Source of the DNA: Clostridia bacterium
GTDB taxonomy: Bacteria > Bacillota_A > Clostridia > Oscillospirales > CAG-272
Reading direction: 5' to 3'
Length of the DNA: 64,000 nucleotides
Assembly: GCA_017452945.1 (NCBI GenBank)
Contig: JAFTLD010000009.1
Coordinates: forward strand, 1 to 64,000
Shown here: in pieces, positions 37,415-45,653 of the stretch
Position numbering within the stretch: the first letter of the stretch is position 1
Layout: each line of letters starts with the position of its first letter
Notes under the pieces: model-generated
Seen by the model: the letters and a program-made list of their open reading frames with translations, nothing else
The model's database searches: none
Told to the model about the DNA's origin: nothing
Made by a program: the position numbers and the translations under genes

Positions 37415-39172
37415 CTACTTGAACAACACCGCCAAAATCCCCTCGCGGCTCAGATCGTCGCGCAAGGTGTAGCCAAGGCTTTGATAATAGGCAACGTCGT
37501 ATTGCTCCATGTCCGTGGGAATGAATTCCTCGCGCAGATCCAGCACGATTACGTTGGTCTGCGGGGATTCGGGATTTGCAAAGAGCGCAAACAACCACGT
37601 GCGGTCGTGCAATGCGCATAGCAAGGAATCGGACGCGGTGACCGATGCATTTTGCGGCAGCATTGCAAGCAGCTCGTGCATGCGGTCGGTGTCGGTTTGT
37701 TCCTGCTCTTCGGGGGCTGCATAAAGCTGGTGCAGCACGGCAACGTAGGGCGTGGCAAGCAACAGAGAGGCGCACAGCGCACATGCAGGTAAGGCCGTGC
37801 GCAAGGGAACTCCCTTGACGGTGGCTTGCAGGTTGGCAGCACCGTGTGCCGAAAGCAGGAAAACGGCTGCCAATGCAGGGTATGCGTAGGTGCAGAATAC
37901 ACCGCTATAGGTTGCGGCATCTGCCACCAAATGGAAGAAGATGAGGGGGATGAGCAGCACAAGCGCCCATTTCTGCTTGCAAAGCAGAGGAAGCAATGCG
38001 CAAGGGACAAGCAAAAGCAGCAAGAACAGCAGCTTTGAGCCGATCTGAAGCCCGACGTTGGCGAAAGGTTGCGTCAAGACGGGGCTTTGCGTCACAGCTA
38101 AATACACAGTCGTGGCGATCAGCCCGATGCCTGTGATTGCGGTACACGTCAAACCCGCGCGTCTGTTCTCACGCTGCACGCTCATAGCAAGATACAAGCA
38201 GATAAATAACGTCCAGACCGTGACCTCAAATCCGATGCCAAGGCACAGCATCAGCGGGATCAGCGCAAGATAGGGACGTTTGCCCGTCAGCGCGTCGGTC
38301 ACCCATAAGAGTAAGGGCAGGGAAAGCATGCCAAGGCTTCCGCCCGCGGAGCTGCCGCCAAACAGCAAGGGACAGCATGCAAGCGTTATGCATAACGCAC
38401 AGCTTTGCAAGGGGGACAGCGAAAGCCTGCGGCAGATGCGGTAAAGGGGAATGAGAGCTGTCAGCATAAGCGCGTAAAGGGCGATCCCCACGGCAAGCAT
38501 GCTGTGCTTTGAAATGGCGTAGACGGGTAAAAGCAGGTACCAAAGCGGTGCGAATTGCACGGTAAAGTAGCTTTGCGGCTCACCCGTGATCAGCGTGGTA
38601 AAGGGTTGTCCGCTGTTTTGCATGTAGTATAGCATCTGACCAATCTCGGCTATGGCCTTGTCGGTCTGCAGCGAGTCAAGTCGTCCGTGGAAAACCGTGA
38701 TGAAAAGCGTCAGGGAGAGGGCAGCGGCAGCACTCATACCCAATACGGCAAGCAGCGTGGCGCGTGATTTGCGCGGCTTTTTATGCGGCGAGGGGTATTT
38801 GTTCCATGCCCACAGGCCAAATGTGACCGAAGCAGCCGTCAGCAACAAAAAGACAAGCGCGATGGCCAAGGAATTGACGAATCTTGCCGAGGCGAACGTG
38901 GTGCGCACACCGCAGGCAAGCACGGTCACGGGCAGCGTCACGTACACAAGCTCGGGCAAAATCGAGCCGTAGCCGAATACCAGCAGGAACAGCACGACAA
39001 AGCATACGATATAGGAGGAGAGCAGCCCCGAAAACAGCATCCGGCCAAGCGTAGGATTGCTCAGTATGGTCACTCCAACAATGGCGCCGCTGCCGAACAG
39101 AGCGCAAAGTGTGGAGAATATCAACAAAACAGGTGTGTTTTTGACGACCTGTGCGTCATTTTTCGCCTTCAC
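37415..39172 (-). CDS. DUF2079 membrane protein
   Basis: A polytopic protein (585 aa, about 12 hydrophobic segments) with the DUF2079 pattern, a first luminal loop with LDSLQTDKAIAEIGQM and the downstream ITGEPQSYFTVQFAPLWYLLLPVYAI. DUF2079 proteins resemble glycosyltransferase-C-type membrane enzymes; the substrate is unknown. The C-terminal 90 residues are soluble and look extracellular. The GTG at 39172 is chosen because AAAGGAG lies eight bases upstream; a longer frame reaching 39322 overlaps the promoter and terminator and is rejected. Confidence 0.8.
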   Translation of the reverse strand: MKAKNDAQVVKNTPVLLIFSTLCALFGSGAIVGVTILSNPTLGRMLFSGLLSSYIVCFVVLFLLVFGYGSILPELVYVTLPVTVLACGVRTTFASARFVNSLAIALVFLLLTAASVTFGLWAWNKYPSPHKKPRKSRATLLAVLGMSAAAALSLTLFITVFHGRLDSLQTDKAIAEIGQMLYYMQNSGQPFTTLITGEPQSYFTVQFAPLWYLLLPVYAISKHSMLAVGIALYALMLTALIPLYRICRRLSLSPLQSCALCITLACCPLLFGGSSAGGSLGMLSLPLLLWVTDALTGKRPYLALIPLMLCLGIGFEVTVWTLFICLYLAMSVQRENRRAGLTCTAITGIGLIATTVYLAVTQSPVLTQPFANVGLQIGSKLLFLLLLLVPCALLPLLCKQKWALVLLIPLIFFHLVADAATYSGVFCTYAYPALAAVFLLSAHGAANLQATVKGVPLRTALPACALCASLLLATPYVAVLHQLYAAPEEQEQTDTDRMHELLAMLPQNASVTASDSLLCALHDRTWLFALFANPESPQTNVIVLDLREEFIPTDMEQYDVAYYQSLGYTLRDDLSREGILAVLFK

Positions 39173-39211
39173 GACAACAGCTCCTTTCTCCCATATAGGT
39201 ATAATCATAAT

Positions 39212-39240
39212 ATTATACCATATATTTGCGCATTTGTAAA
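39212..39240 (-). promoter_or_regulatory. Sigma-A promoter for DUF2079 gene
   Basis: On the minus strand TTTACA (39240-39235), 17 bases and TATAAT (39217-39212) end 40 bases before the GTG start. Confidence 0.78.
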
Positions 39241-39243
39241 GCA

Positions 39244-39271
39244 AAAAATGCGGGAATGTTCCCGCATTTTT
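39244..39271 (-). terminator. Terminator after the 100-aa gene
   Basis: A 13-bp inverted repeat (AAAAATGCGGGAA with its complement) with a very short loop, T-rich on the minus strand side, closes the gene at 39319-39621. Confidence 0.8.
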
Positions 39272-39318
39272 GAATTTTCGAATTGAAAATTGGATGGATG
39301 ATCTTGTACACGACGTTA

Positions 39319-39621
39319 TCAAGAAGGATCCTTTGCAAGATCGCTATACATGGTCTTGTACAGCTCAAGCAACGACTGCAGCGTTTTTTCTCGCTCGGTA
39401 AACACCTCCTTGATGGCTTCGATCTTGGCTGTTGCGACCTCTGCGTTGACCTCGGAGATGGGCTGGTCACCGTCGTATTCGTTGGTGTCGTTGACGGCAA
39501 ACATTCTGTCCGTGGTTTCCTGCAAGGACGACAACTGCTCCTGCAGACGCTTGATCTGCTCCCAGACCTCGGCCGTGGTGATCTTGTTTTCACTTGTGAT
39601 AGTATTTTTGTTTTCGTTCAT
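39319..39621 (-). CDS. Small coiled-coil protein (100 aa)
   Basis: Not recognised. Residues about 17-45 (AEVWEQIKRLQEQLSSLQETTDRMF) and 58-95 form two predicted coiled-coil helices separated by an acidic segment (NDTNEYDGDQPIS). No membrane segment. GGAGG lies upstream of the ATG and a clear promoter at 39758-39786, so it is a real single-gene unit with a leader of about 130 bases. Confidence 0.75.
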   Translation of the reverse strand: MNENKNTITSENKITTAEVWEQIKRLQEQLSSLQETTDRMFAVNDTNEYDGDQPISEVNAEVATAKIEAIKEVFTEREKTLQSLLELYKTMYSDLAKDPS

Positions 39622-39757
39622 GTTTTTCCTCCGTATTTGTTTAGTGATTGAAAGGCTTTGTTGCGATCGCGTTGACTTCTTTGTTCATTTGAATAGTCGC
39701 CAAAATCGCAAAAGGTGAGGTGGCTTTTGAAAAAATGGCTGTTGCCGATCTGAATTC

Positions 39758-39786
39758 ATTATACCATGCGGTGATCGGGCAGTCAA
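39758..39786 (-). promoter_or_regulatory. Sigma-A promoter for the 100-aa gene
   Basis: On the minus strand TTGACT (39786-39781), 17 bases and TATAAT (39763-39758). The 130-base leader between it and the ATG shows no strong hairpin. Confidence 0.75.
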
Positions 39787-39860
39787 ATACCACTTATCCC
39801 TAAAAATTACCATTTATCCCAAAAGTGTTCACAATAACTTTGGGATTTCTGTTCGGGGTA

Positions 39861-39889
39861 TTGACAAACCCTATTAAATAGGGTATAAT
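39861..39889 (+). promoter_or_regulatory. Toxin-antitoxin promoter with operator in the spacer
   Basis: TTGACA, a 17-base spacer and TATAAT. The spacer is almost entirely a 17-base perfect palindrome, ACCCTATTAAATAGGGT (39868-39884), placed to block polymerase when bound, as expected for antitoxin autoregulation. Confidence 0.85.
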
Positions 39890-39922
39890 AATGTTGATAT
39901 TAATAAAAATCAGGAGATAGAT

Positions 39923-40270
39923 ATGACAAGAACATTCGTGGAACTTCCGATTTTTCGCTCCAGATGGAAAGAGATGGGGCTGGGAGACGATGATTTGAGA
40001 AGATTGCAAGAAGAATTATTGTCTGACCCGAAGGTTGGGGCGGTCATGCGCGGAACGGGCGGCGTTCGCAAGATGCGATTTGCATTTGAGCAAAGAGGAA
40101 AAAGCGGGAGTGCTCGCGTTATATACGTAGATTTTGAGGTCTATGAAAAAATATTCTTGATTACAGCATATCCTAAAAATGTGAAGGATAATTTGTCCGA
40201 TTCAGAAAGAGCGGAGATTAAGCAAATGATTCAGGCTCTTGAGAATCAATTACGTGAAAATGAGGAATAA
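39923..40270 (+). CDS. RelE/HigB-type toxin
   Basis: A 115-aa RelE-fold mRNA interferase candidate: FRSRWKEMGL near the start, LRRLQEELLSDPKVGAVMRGTGGVRKMRF, then SARVIYVDFEVYEKIFLITAYPKN, the typical strand pattern ending in basic/tyrosine residues. It is upstream of an HTH antitoxin with 12 bases between, the order of HigBA-type loci. Gene family is clear, exact subtype is not. Confidence 0.85.
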   Translation: MTRTFVELPIFRSRWKEMGLGDDDLRRLQEELLSDPKVGAVMRGTGGVRKMRFAFEQRGKSGSARVIYVDFEVYEKIFLITAYPKNVKDNLSDSERAEIKQMIQALENQLRENEE

Positions 40271-40282
40271 AGGAGGGTATAT

Positions 40283-40606
40283 ATGAGCTTGTTTGATGAT
40301 ATTAAAACAGGTCTTGATCAAGCAATTGCGCATGAAAAGGGCGAATTGAAAGCCAAGACGACCGTTCTGAGAGTGGAACCTATACGCCATTTTGCCCCAG
40401 ATGAAATAAAAGAAATTCGCAAAAGCACGGGGCTGACGCAAAAGCTGTTCGCCAATTATTTGGGCGTTTCCGTAAAAACTGTTGAGGCATGGGAATCTGG
40501 AAGAAATCACCCCGAGGGAGCGGCTTGTCGGCTTTTATCAATGACGAAGGAAGATCCCTTATTTCCGCAAAAATCAGGGATAGTGTCTTTATCGGCCAAA
40601 AAGTAA
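40283..40606 (+). CDS. HTH antitoxin (HigA/NadS-like)
   Basis: The 107-aa protein begins MSLFDDIKTGLDQAIAHEKG and carries a XRE helix-turn-helix at about 50-95 (IKEIRKSTGLTQKLFANYLGVSVKTVEAWESGR), matching NadS/HigA-type antitoxins. GGAGGG precedes the start. It should neutralise the toxin encoded just upstream and bind the palindrome in the shared promoter. Confidence 0.88.
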   Translation: MSLFDDIKTGLDQAIAHEKGELKAKTTVLRVEPIRHFAPDEIKEIRKSTGLTQKLFANYLGVSVKTVEAWESGRNHPEGAACRLLSMTKEDPLFPQKSGIVSLSAKK

Positions 40607-40679
40607 GACGAGGTTTTTCAAAAGAGTCGGGATTTGATTAAAATACCAAACATGTGTGCAAATACTAAAATCGAACTGC

Positions 40680-40722
40680 AAAAAGCATTCGCTATCGGCA
40701 TTGTCTGTAGCGGATGCTTTTT
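40680..40722 (+). terminator. Terminator after toxin-antitoxin pair
   Basis: AAAAAGCAT and CGCTA pair with TAGCG and ATGCTTTTT with one mismatch around a 13-base loop; the T run is part of the stem. Confidence 0.75.
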
Positions 40723-40746
40723 GTTGGCTGTGGGAAAAAATTACGC

Positions 40747-40775
40747 TTGACATATATAGCGGAAATTTGTATAAT
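40747..40775 (+). promoter_or_regulatory. Sigma-A promoter for DUF1858 gene
   Basis: A consensus TTGACA, 17-base spacer and TATAAT end 42 bases before the start. Confidence 0.88.
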
Positions 40776-40816
40776 AGTATACGTAAAACTATATTCATTT
40801 TACGGAGGATAAAAAA

Positions 40817-41017
40817 ATGAAGGTTACCAAGAACAGCATTATCGGCGACGTTTTGGACTACGATCAGGGCACTGCACGCTTTTTCTTTGAGATCGGCATG
40901 CATTGCTTGGGCTGCCCCGCATCCAGAGGCGAGAGCATCGAGGACGCATGTGCAGTACACGGCACCGACGCAGACGAGCTGGTAGCAAAGCTCAACGCTT
41001 ACCTGGCTGACAAGTAA
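40817..41017 (+). CDS. DUF1858 (redox-disulfide domain) protein
   Basis: A 66-aa protein made of one DUF1858 domain: ITKNSIIGDVL-type start, then FFEIGMHCLGCPASRGESIEDAC with the CLGC disulfide pair. The domain often accompanies hybrid-cluster proteins and is thought to act in redox or iron-sulfur chemistry; no such enzyme is nearby. GGAGG sits eight bases before the ATG. Confidence 0.9.
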   Translation: MKVTKNSIIGDVLDYDQGTARFFFEIGMHCLGCPASRGESIEDACAVHGTDADELVAKLNAYLADK

Positions 41018-41054
41018 GCAAAAAGAGGGGCTGCGGCAGAGGATTTTCGCACGA

Positions 41055-41160
41055 CCGTAGGGGAGGATATCATCCTCCCGCCCGAAAACGGTTTTTGATC
41101 GCGTTACCCGAACGCTTGTCCGCTCTGTTGCGTGCGGGAGGATGATATCCTCCCCTACGG
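41055..41160. repeat. Palindromic REP-like pair (27-bp arms)
   Basis: 41055-41081 and 41134-41160 are perfect reverse complements (27 of 27); each arm is itself nearly palindromic (GGGAGGAT-ATC-ATCCTCCC). Transcribed, the pair could fold into one 27-bp stem. It lies between DUF1858 and trmK and resembles short mobile repeats of gut Clostridia. Confidence 0.8.
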
Positions 41161-41210
41161 TAATTGAGCGCAGAGCGTACCGCAGCCCTTATAGTTTTAC
41201 ATAACATCAC

Positions 41211-41909
41211 ATGAAAAGAGAAAAAAGATTTGATCAAAGACTGGCAGGCGCGATCCCTTACCTGCGAGAGGGCAAGGTGCTCTCGGACGTGGGCACGGAT
41301 CACGCTCATCTGCCCATTTACGCGTGCGCAAACGGCATTTGTCCGCGTGCGGTCGCCTCGGACATCAACCGCGGCCCTGTGGAAAACGCACGCCGCAATA
41401 TAGCAGCCGCAGGGCTTTCGGACAAAATCGCTACCGTATGCACCCCCGGACTTGACGGCATACAGCAGTATGCCCCCGAGGACATTACGATTTTCGGTAT
41501 GGGCGGTGAGCTGATCGCATCCATTATCGATGCGGCTCCCTGGACGCGCGACGCGCGCATCCGTCTTGTGCTGCAGCCTATGTCGCATGCCGAGATTTTG
41601 CGTGCTTACCTGCTTGAAAACGGGTTTTGTATTCTTGACCAGACCTTGGTCAAGGAGGATAAGGTCTACCAGATCATCTGTGCCGAATACGACGGAGTCA
41701 GACGCTCCGAGGAAGACATGGCACTGTGGTTCGGCAGCCACAATATAGAAAGAATGCCCCCCCTTTTGGGTGAGCTGCTGGAAAATAAACGCCGTCTTTT
41801 GCAAACGGGCGCGGACGGCAAAAAAATGGGCGGCAAGGACGCAGGCTTTGAGCTTTCCATGCTTGCGCAGATCGACGCGTTGCTTAGCCGCATCCAAAAC
41901 AAGGAGTAA
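41211..41909 (+). CDS. trmK: tRNA (adenine22-N1)-methyltransferase
   Basis: TrmK methylates N1 of A22 in tRNA with SAM. The opening RLAGAIPYLREGKVLSDVGTDHAHLP (SAM-binding motif at 25-35) and GMGGELIASII are characteristic. Length 232 aa is normal. It is followed by a Nif3-like gene, the classic TrmK-Nif3 pair of Firmicutes. No clear ribosome-binding site sits directly upstream; the start follows a palindromic repeat. Confidence 0.92.
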   Translation: MKREKRFDQRLAGAIPYLREGKVLSDVGTDHAHLPIYACANGICPRAVASDINRGPVENARRNIAAAGLSDKIATVCTPGLDGIQQYAPEDITIFGMGGELIASIIDAAPWTRDARIRLVLQPMSHAEILRAYLLENGFCILDQTLVKEDKVYQIICAEYDGVRRSEEDMALWFGSHNIERMPPLLGELLENKRRLLQTGADGKKMGGKDAGFELSMLAQIDALLSRIQNKE

Positions 41910-41913
41910 GAAT

Positions 41914-42669
41914 ATGACCGTAAGAGAATTATACAAAGCGCTTTGCGCTATCGTACCCCGCGAGTTGGGCTGCGATTGGGATAAGGACGGACTGAACGTT
42001 TGTCCGGAGCCCGAAAGAGAAGTAAAAAAGGTTTTGGTTGCGCTGGACGCAACGGCTGCCGTGGTGGACAAGGCAATCACCGAGGGGTATGACGTGGTCT
42101 TTAGCCACCACCCCATGCTGTGGGATGGGCTTAAGACCGTGGATGCCGATGATGCTCTTGGCGCAAAGGTCGTTAAGCTGTGCAAGAGCGGTGTGGCAGC
42201 GATATCCTTCCATACCAGAATCGACGCGGCAAAGGGCGGTGTCAACGATATTCTGGCAAGCCTGGTCGGGCTTGAGAACGTGGAAACCTCAGGTGTTGAA
42301 AACATTATGCGCGTTGGCAATTTGCCTGCGCCCGTGAGCGCTGCGGAGTTCGCTGCTTGCGTCAAGAATGCTTTGCATTGTCCCGCTGTGCTGTGCTCGG
42401 ATGCAGGCAAGCCCGTGTCGCGCGTGGCTGTGGTTGGCGGCAGCGGCAAGGATGAAATCAGTGTGGCTTTGGCTGCAGGGGCGGATACCTTCCTGACAGG
42501 TGAGCTCAAATACTCGCAGCTGAGTGAACCGACCGGGATCAATCTGCTGGTTGCAGGTCATTTTTATACGGAGAATCCCATCTGTGAGCGCCTTTGCGCG
42601 CTGGTCAAGGAGGTCTGTCCCGAAGCGCAGACCGATATCGAAAAAAGCTGTAAAGTTACCGTAGTATAA
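41914..42669 (+). CDS. Nif3-like dinuclear metal centre protein
   Basis: The 251-aa protein has the Nif3/YqfO signatures SHHPMLWDGLK (first metal histidines) and SFHTRIDAAKGGVND, with GELKYSQ and AGHFYTENP in the C-terminus. Members bind two metals; the function is unclear (annotated by some as GTP cyclohydrolase type 2). The ATG at 41914 has AAGGAG upstream and follows the TrmK stop by four bases. Longer frames starting inside trmK are rejected. Confidence 0.92.
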   Translation: MTVRELYKALCAIVPRELGCDWDKDGLNVCPEPEREVKKVLVALDATAAVVDKAITEGYDVVFSHHPMLWDGLKTVDADDALGAKVVKLCKSGVAAISFHTRIDAAKGGVNDILASLVGLENVETSGVENIMRVGNLPAPVSAAEFAACVKNALHCPAVLCSDAGKPVSRVAVVGGSGKDEISVALAAGADTFLTGELKYSQLSEPTGINLLVAGHFYTENPICERLCALVKEVCPEAQTDIEKSCKVTVV

Positions 42670-42679
42670 GGAGGTTATC

Positions 42680-43366
42680 ATGACATACGTAGTTTCGGAT
42701 TTACATGGCAATTATGACAAATTCAAGGAGCTGGTTGACAAGATCGGCTTAAAGGATACAGACATTCTGTACGTGCTGGGCGATATTGTGGATTATGGCG
42801 AGCAGACCATGGAGCTGATCGGTGACCTCTCCGTGCGCTACAACGTTTACGCCATCGCAGGTGAGCACGATTATCTGGCAGTTCGCATGCTGGCAGGCTT
42901 TGAAAAAATGCTTTCGGGAGAAGCAACTCCGGATGCCGATTTCATTGCCGACATGCAGAAATGGGTGGCGAACGGCGGACAGGCAACGCTGGATGCGTTC
43001 CGTGAGTTGGACAGCGAAATGCGCGAGGGTGTGATCGACTATCTGTCCGATCTTGCACTCTATGAAGAGGTGCGCGTGGACGGTGAGGATTACCTTTTGG
43101 TACACGCGGGCATCAAGGATTATCAGCCCGGCATGAAGCTGGAGAATTGTGAGCCCGAGGTGTTTATGACCGAGCCTTTGGATCTTTCCAAGCGTCTTTT
43201 CAAGAATAAAACCGTGGTGGTGGGACATCTGCCTATGACCGAGGAGAACGGTGGAAACGGCCGCATTTATTTCGGCAACGGTGGCGTCAATATCAACTGC
43301 GGTGTCAAGGACGGTGGCTATCTTGGCTGCCTGCGTCTTGATGATATGAAGGAATTTTACGTCTGA
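42680..43366 (+). CDS. Metallophosphoesterase (PPP-like) with GEHD in place of GNHD
   Basis: Motifs in order: VSDLHGNYDKF (metal ligands D7, H9), LGDIVDYG (D35), AGEHDYLAVRM (E62, H63), LLVHAGIKD and VVGHLPM. The family's GNHD/E asparagine is replaced by glutamate 62 and the usual DRG arginine by tyrosine, which could alter the metal site or specificity. AAGGAGG is upstream. It overlaps the next gene by one base. The natural substrate (protein, nucleotide or sugar phosphate) is unknown. Confidence 0.85.
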   Translation: MTYVVSDLHGNYDKFKELVDKIGLKDTDILYVLGDIVDYGEQTMELIGDLSVRYNVYAIAGEHDYLAVRMLAGFEKMLSGEATPDADFIADMQKWVANGGQATLDAFRELDSEMREGVIDYLSDLALYEEVRVDGEDYLLVHAGIKDYQPGMKLENCEPEVFMTEPLDLSKRLFKNKTVVVGHLPMTEENGGNGRIYFGNGGVNINCGVKDGGYLGCLRLDDMKEFYV

Positions 43367-44748
43367 TGGACAAAAAGGACAGAATCGTGCTCCCAAAGGG
43401 GAGCGAATATACCGTGGAGATCACCGAGGTCAATAATCTTGGCAGCGGTGTGGGACACGTGGACGGCAAGGTTGTGTTTGTGCGCGGTGCGGTCACGGGG
43501 GACGTGGTGCGCATCGGTATCATCAAGGACACCGCTACTTATGCCGTAGGAAGAGTGCTGCGTATTGAGAAGGCCTCGGACATACGCGTCCGCGAGGTGT
43601 TTTGTCATGCGCCCGACGCGTGCGGCGGCTGTGTACACAGGTACGTGACGTATGCGCACGAGCTGGAATGTAAGAGAAATTACGTGCAGAACGCCTTTCG
43701 AAAGGTGGGATTGCCCGACGTGGCCGTAGCTCCTGTGCGGAATACGGGTGTTACGAGTGGGTACCGCAATAAGGGGCAATATCCCGTCAAGCAAGGAAAG
43801 AATGGTATGGAGGCAGGATTTTTCGCGTCCAAAACACACAATCTGGTCAAAGCGGACAAGTGTGCGTTGCAGCCTGCGATTTTTGGAGAGATCGTGGCGT
43901 TTGTCTGCGCCTTTTGCGATGCGCACGGCATCAAAGCCTATGATGAAATGACGGGCAAGGGGCTTTTGCGCCATATTTATCTGCGACAGAGCAAGAACAG
44001 CGCGCAGATCATGCTGTGCCTTGTGCTCAACGGCAAGAATATGCCCGCAGAGCGAAAGTTTGCCGCAGAGGTGACGGCAAAGTTTGCGCAGATCGTGGGC
44101 GTGGTACTCAATTTCAATGAGAAAAATACCAACGTGGTGTTGGGTAAGGAATACCGCACGCTTTGGGGAAAGAATTACATAGAGGACGAGCTGTGCGGCC
44201 TGACCTTTAAGATCTCGCCGGGTTCGTTCTATCAGGTCAACCGCGAAGGCGCGGAGCTGCTTTACGGCTTGGCGCGCGAGAAAGCGGCGTTGTCGGGCAG
44301 CGAAACCTTGCTTGACCTGTATTGCGGCACCGGTACCATCGGTCTTTCGATGGCCAAGGACGCAAAAGAGCTGGTGGGCATTGAGATCGTGCCGGAGGCG
44401 GTGGAGTGCGCACGCGAGAATGCCGCAAGAAACGGTGTGGAGAATGCTACATTTATCTGTAACGACGCGGGCGACGCGCAGGTCATTTTGTCTGCCTGCG
44501 GTGGCAAACGCCCTGACGTCGCCGTCATCGACCCACCCCGGAAAGGCAGCACCGAGGCGCTGGTCAAGTGCTTTGCGCAGCTGGAGATCCCCCGCGTGGT
44601 TTACGTTTCCTGCGATCCCGATACGCTGGCGAGAGATTGCAAGTGGTTCAGGGAGAACGGATATGAGATTGGGGAAGTGACACCGGTTGATATGTTCCCG
44701 AGAACGGGACACGTCGAGTCCGTCGTTTGTCTTGCGAGAAAGGCATAA
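43366..44748 (+). CDS. rlmD: 23S rRNA (uracil-C5)-methyltransferase, RlmCD/RumA family
   Basis: The 460-aa enzyme has an N-terminal TRAM-type beta-barrel, the [4Fe-4S] cysteine cluster CHAPDACGGC...C (around residue 80), methylase motif DLYCGTGTIGLSMA and the catalytic region DPPRKGST and YVSCDPDTLARD. It makes m5U in 23S rRNA (U1939 and possibly U747 in Firmicutes RlmCD). It overlaps the phosphoesterase stop by one base. Family is certain, the precise target base is inferred. Confidence 0.92.
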   Translation: MDKKDRIVLPKGSEYTVEITEVNNLGSGVGHVDGKVVFVRGAVTGDVVRIGIIKDTATYAVGRVLRIEKASDIRVREVFCHAPDACGGCVHRYVTYAHELECKRNYVQNAFRKVGLPDVAVAPVRNTGVTSGYRNKGQYPVKQGKNGMEAGFFASKTHNLVKADKCALQPAIFGEIVAFVCAFCDAHGIKAYDEMTGKGLLRHIYLRQSKNSAQIMLCLVLNGKNMPAERKFAAEVTAKFAQIVGVVLNFNEKNTNVVLGKEYRTLWGKNYIEDELCGLTFKISPGSFYQVNREGAELLYGLAREKAALSGSETLLDLYCGTGTIGLSMAKDAKELVGIEIVPEAVECARENAARNGVENATFICNDAGDAQVILSACGGKRPDVAVIDPPRKGSTEALVKCFAQLEIPRVVYVSCDPDTLARDCKWFRENGYEIGEVTPVDMFPRTGHVESVVCLARKA

Positions 44749-44750
44749 GT

Positions 44751-45113
44751 ATGGATAATTTCCCTACAACGATTCAAAAATTAACCGAATTAAATGACTT
44801 TTACTCTGTCTTATCCTTTCTTCGTGAAAAGGAAAAAGCAGGCGAAATCGTTTTATATGCAGGAACATATTGTTTTGAAATGGCGTTAGAGCATTTCGGC
44901 ACTTATGAAAGCGCATCATTTTATATTTACACAACGCAAGATAAGAACGGATATTGTGTTTATTTGAATAGAATGGGCTGTGGAATCCGTGAGGATAACA
45001 AAATCTTTGAATTCTCGCACCGTTATCTGTACAACAAAAACCATTTAAGTAACTGCTTCTTTGGCGAAAAGGATTGTCGTAGCGGTGAATATTTTGAGAA
45101 AAAGGATAAGTAA
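44751..45113 (+). CDS. Unrecognised small protein (120 aa)
   Basis: No family recognised. It starts MDNFPTTIQKLTELNDFYSVLSFLREKEKAGEIV and has an alpha/beta pattern with a cysteine-rich C-terminus; no membrane or signal segment. GAGAAAGG lies upstream, two bases after the rlmD stop. GC content drops here against the preceding gene, marking the start of a run of small, unfamiliar genes to 50873, which suggests accessory DNA. Confidence 0.65.
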   Translation: MDNFPTTIQKLTELNDFYSVLSFLREKEKAGEIVLYAGTYCFEMALEHFGTYESASFYIYTTQDKNGYCVYLNRMGCGIREDNKIFEFSHRYLYNKNHLSNCFFGEKDCRSGEYFEKKDK

Positions 45114-45183
45114 ATATACCTTTTGTCGTTTGGACCCATGTTGAAAGTGTGGTTTGTCTGACAAGGAAGTAAAAGGGGCAGGT

Positions 45184-45558
45184 TTGGGATTGTTCGATTT
45201 TTTCAGAAGAAATAAAAAGCAAAGATATATTGTTGATAAAACTGAAGTGAACAAGGAATATATTGAAAATCGGTTTCAATTCTTGGTTGACAGTGGATAC
45301 AAGTATCAATTTTATCAAAAGAATTGGGAAAGAGAGTTTGTGTATACTTTACAAGAATGTTGTGTAGAGGTGTATCTCACCGGTTATGCAGTTGATTGTG
45401 TAATACGGACAAAGGATTTTCCGAGATCGAATATTACGAATAATCCACTTGTTGGAGAATCTTTTACAGAACGATTTTTGAAGGCAACCAATATACAACG
45501 AATCGACATGGTAGCAAATCTGCTAAAGGAAAACGCAGACGTGTTTTCCATAAAATGA
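45184..45558 (+). CDS. Unrecognised small protein (124 aa)
   Basis: Starts MGLFDFFRRNKK from a TTG codon at 45184 with AAAGGGG upstream, a common N-terminus of immunity-type or phage-like proteins. Rest not recognised (helical first half, beta pattern YVEVYLTGYAVDCVIRT). The choice of TTG over an upstream TTG (45154) rests on the ribosome-binding site. Confidence 0.55.
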   Translation: MGLFDFFRRNKKQRYIVDKTEVNKEYIENRFQFLVDSGYKYQFYQKNWEREFVYTLQECCVEVYLTGYAVDCVIRTKDFPRSNITNNPLVGESFTERFLKATNIQRIDMVANLLKENADVFSIK

Positions 45559-45653
45559 GACTTTAAGGTCTTCTCCCATTTTTAGCCGATTTTGGAGCCT
45601 TTCAGAATCTTACCCCACATTAAAGCCATTGTCTGCCCGGAAAGGATCATGTT

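Noticed and set aside
43357..44712. A 451-codon frame opposite the RlmD-family gene
   Set aside because: Shadow frame of a clearly recognised gene.
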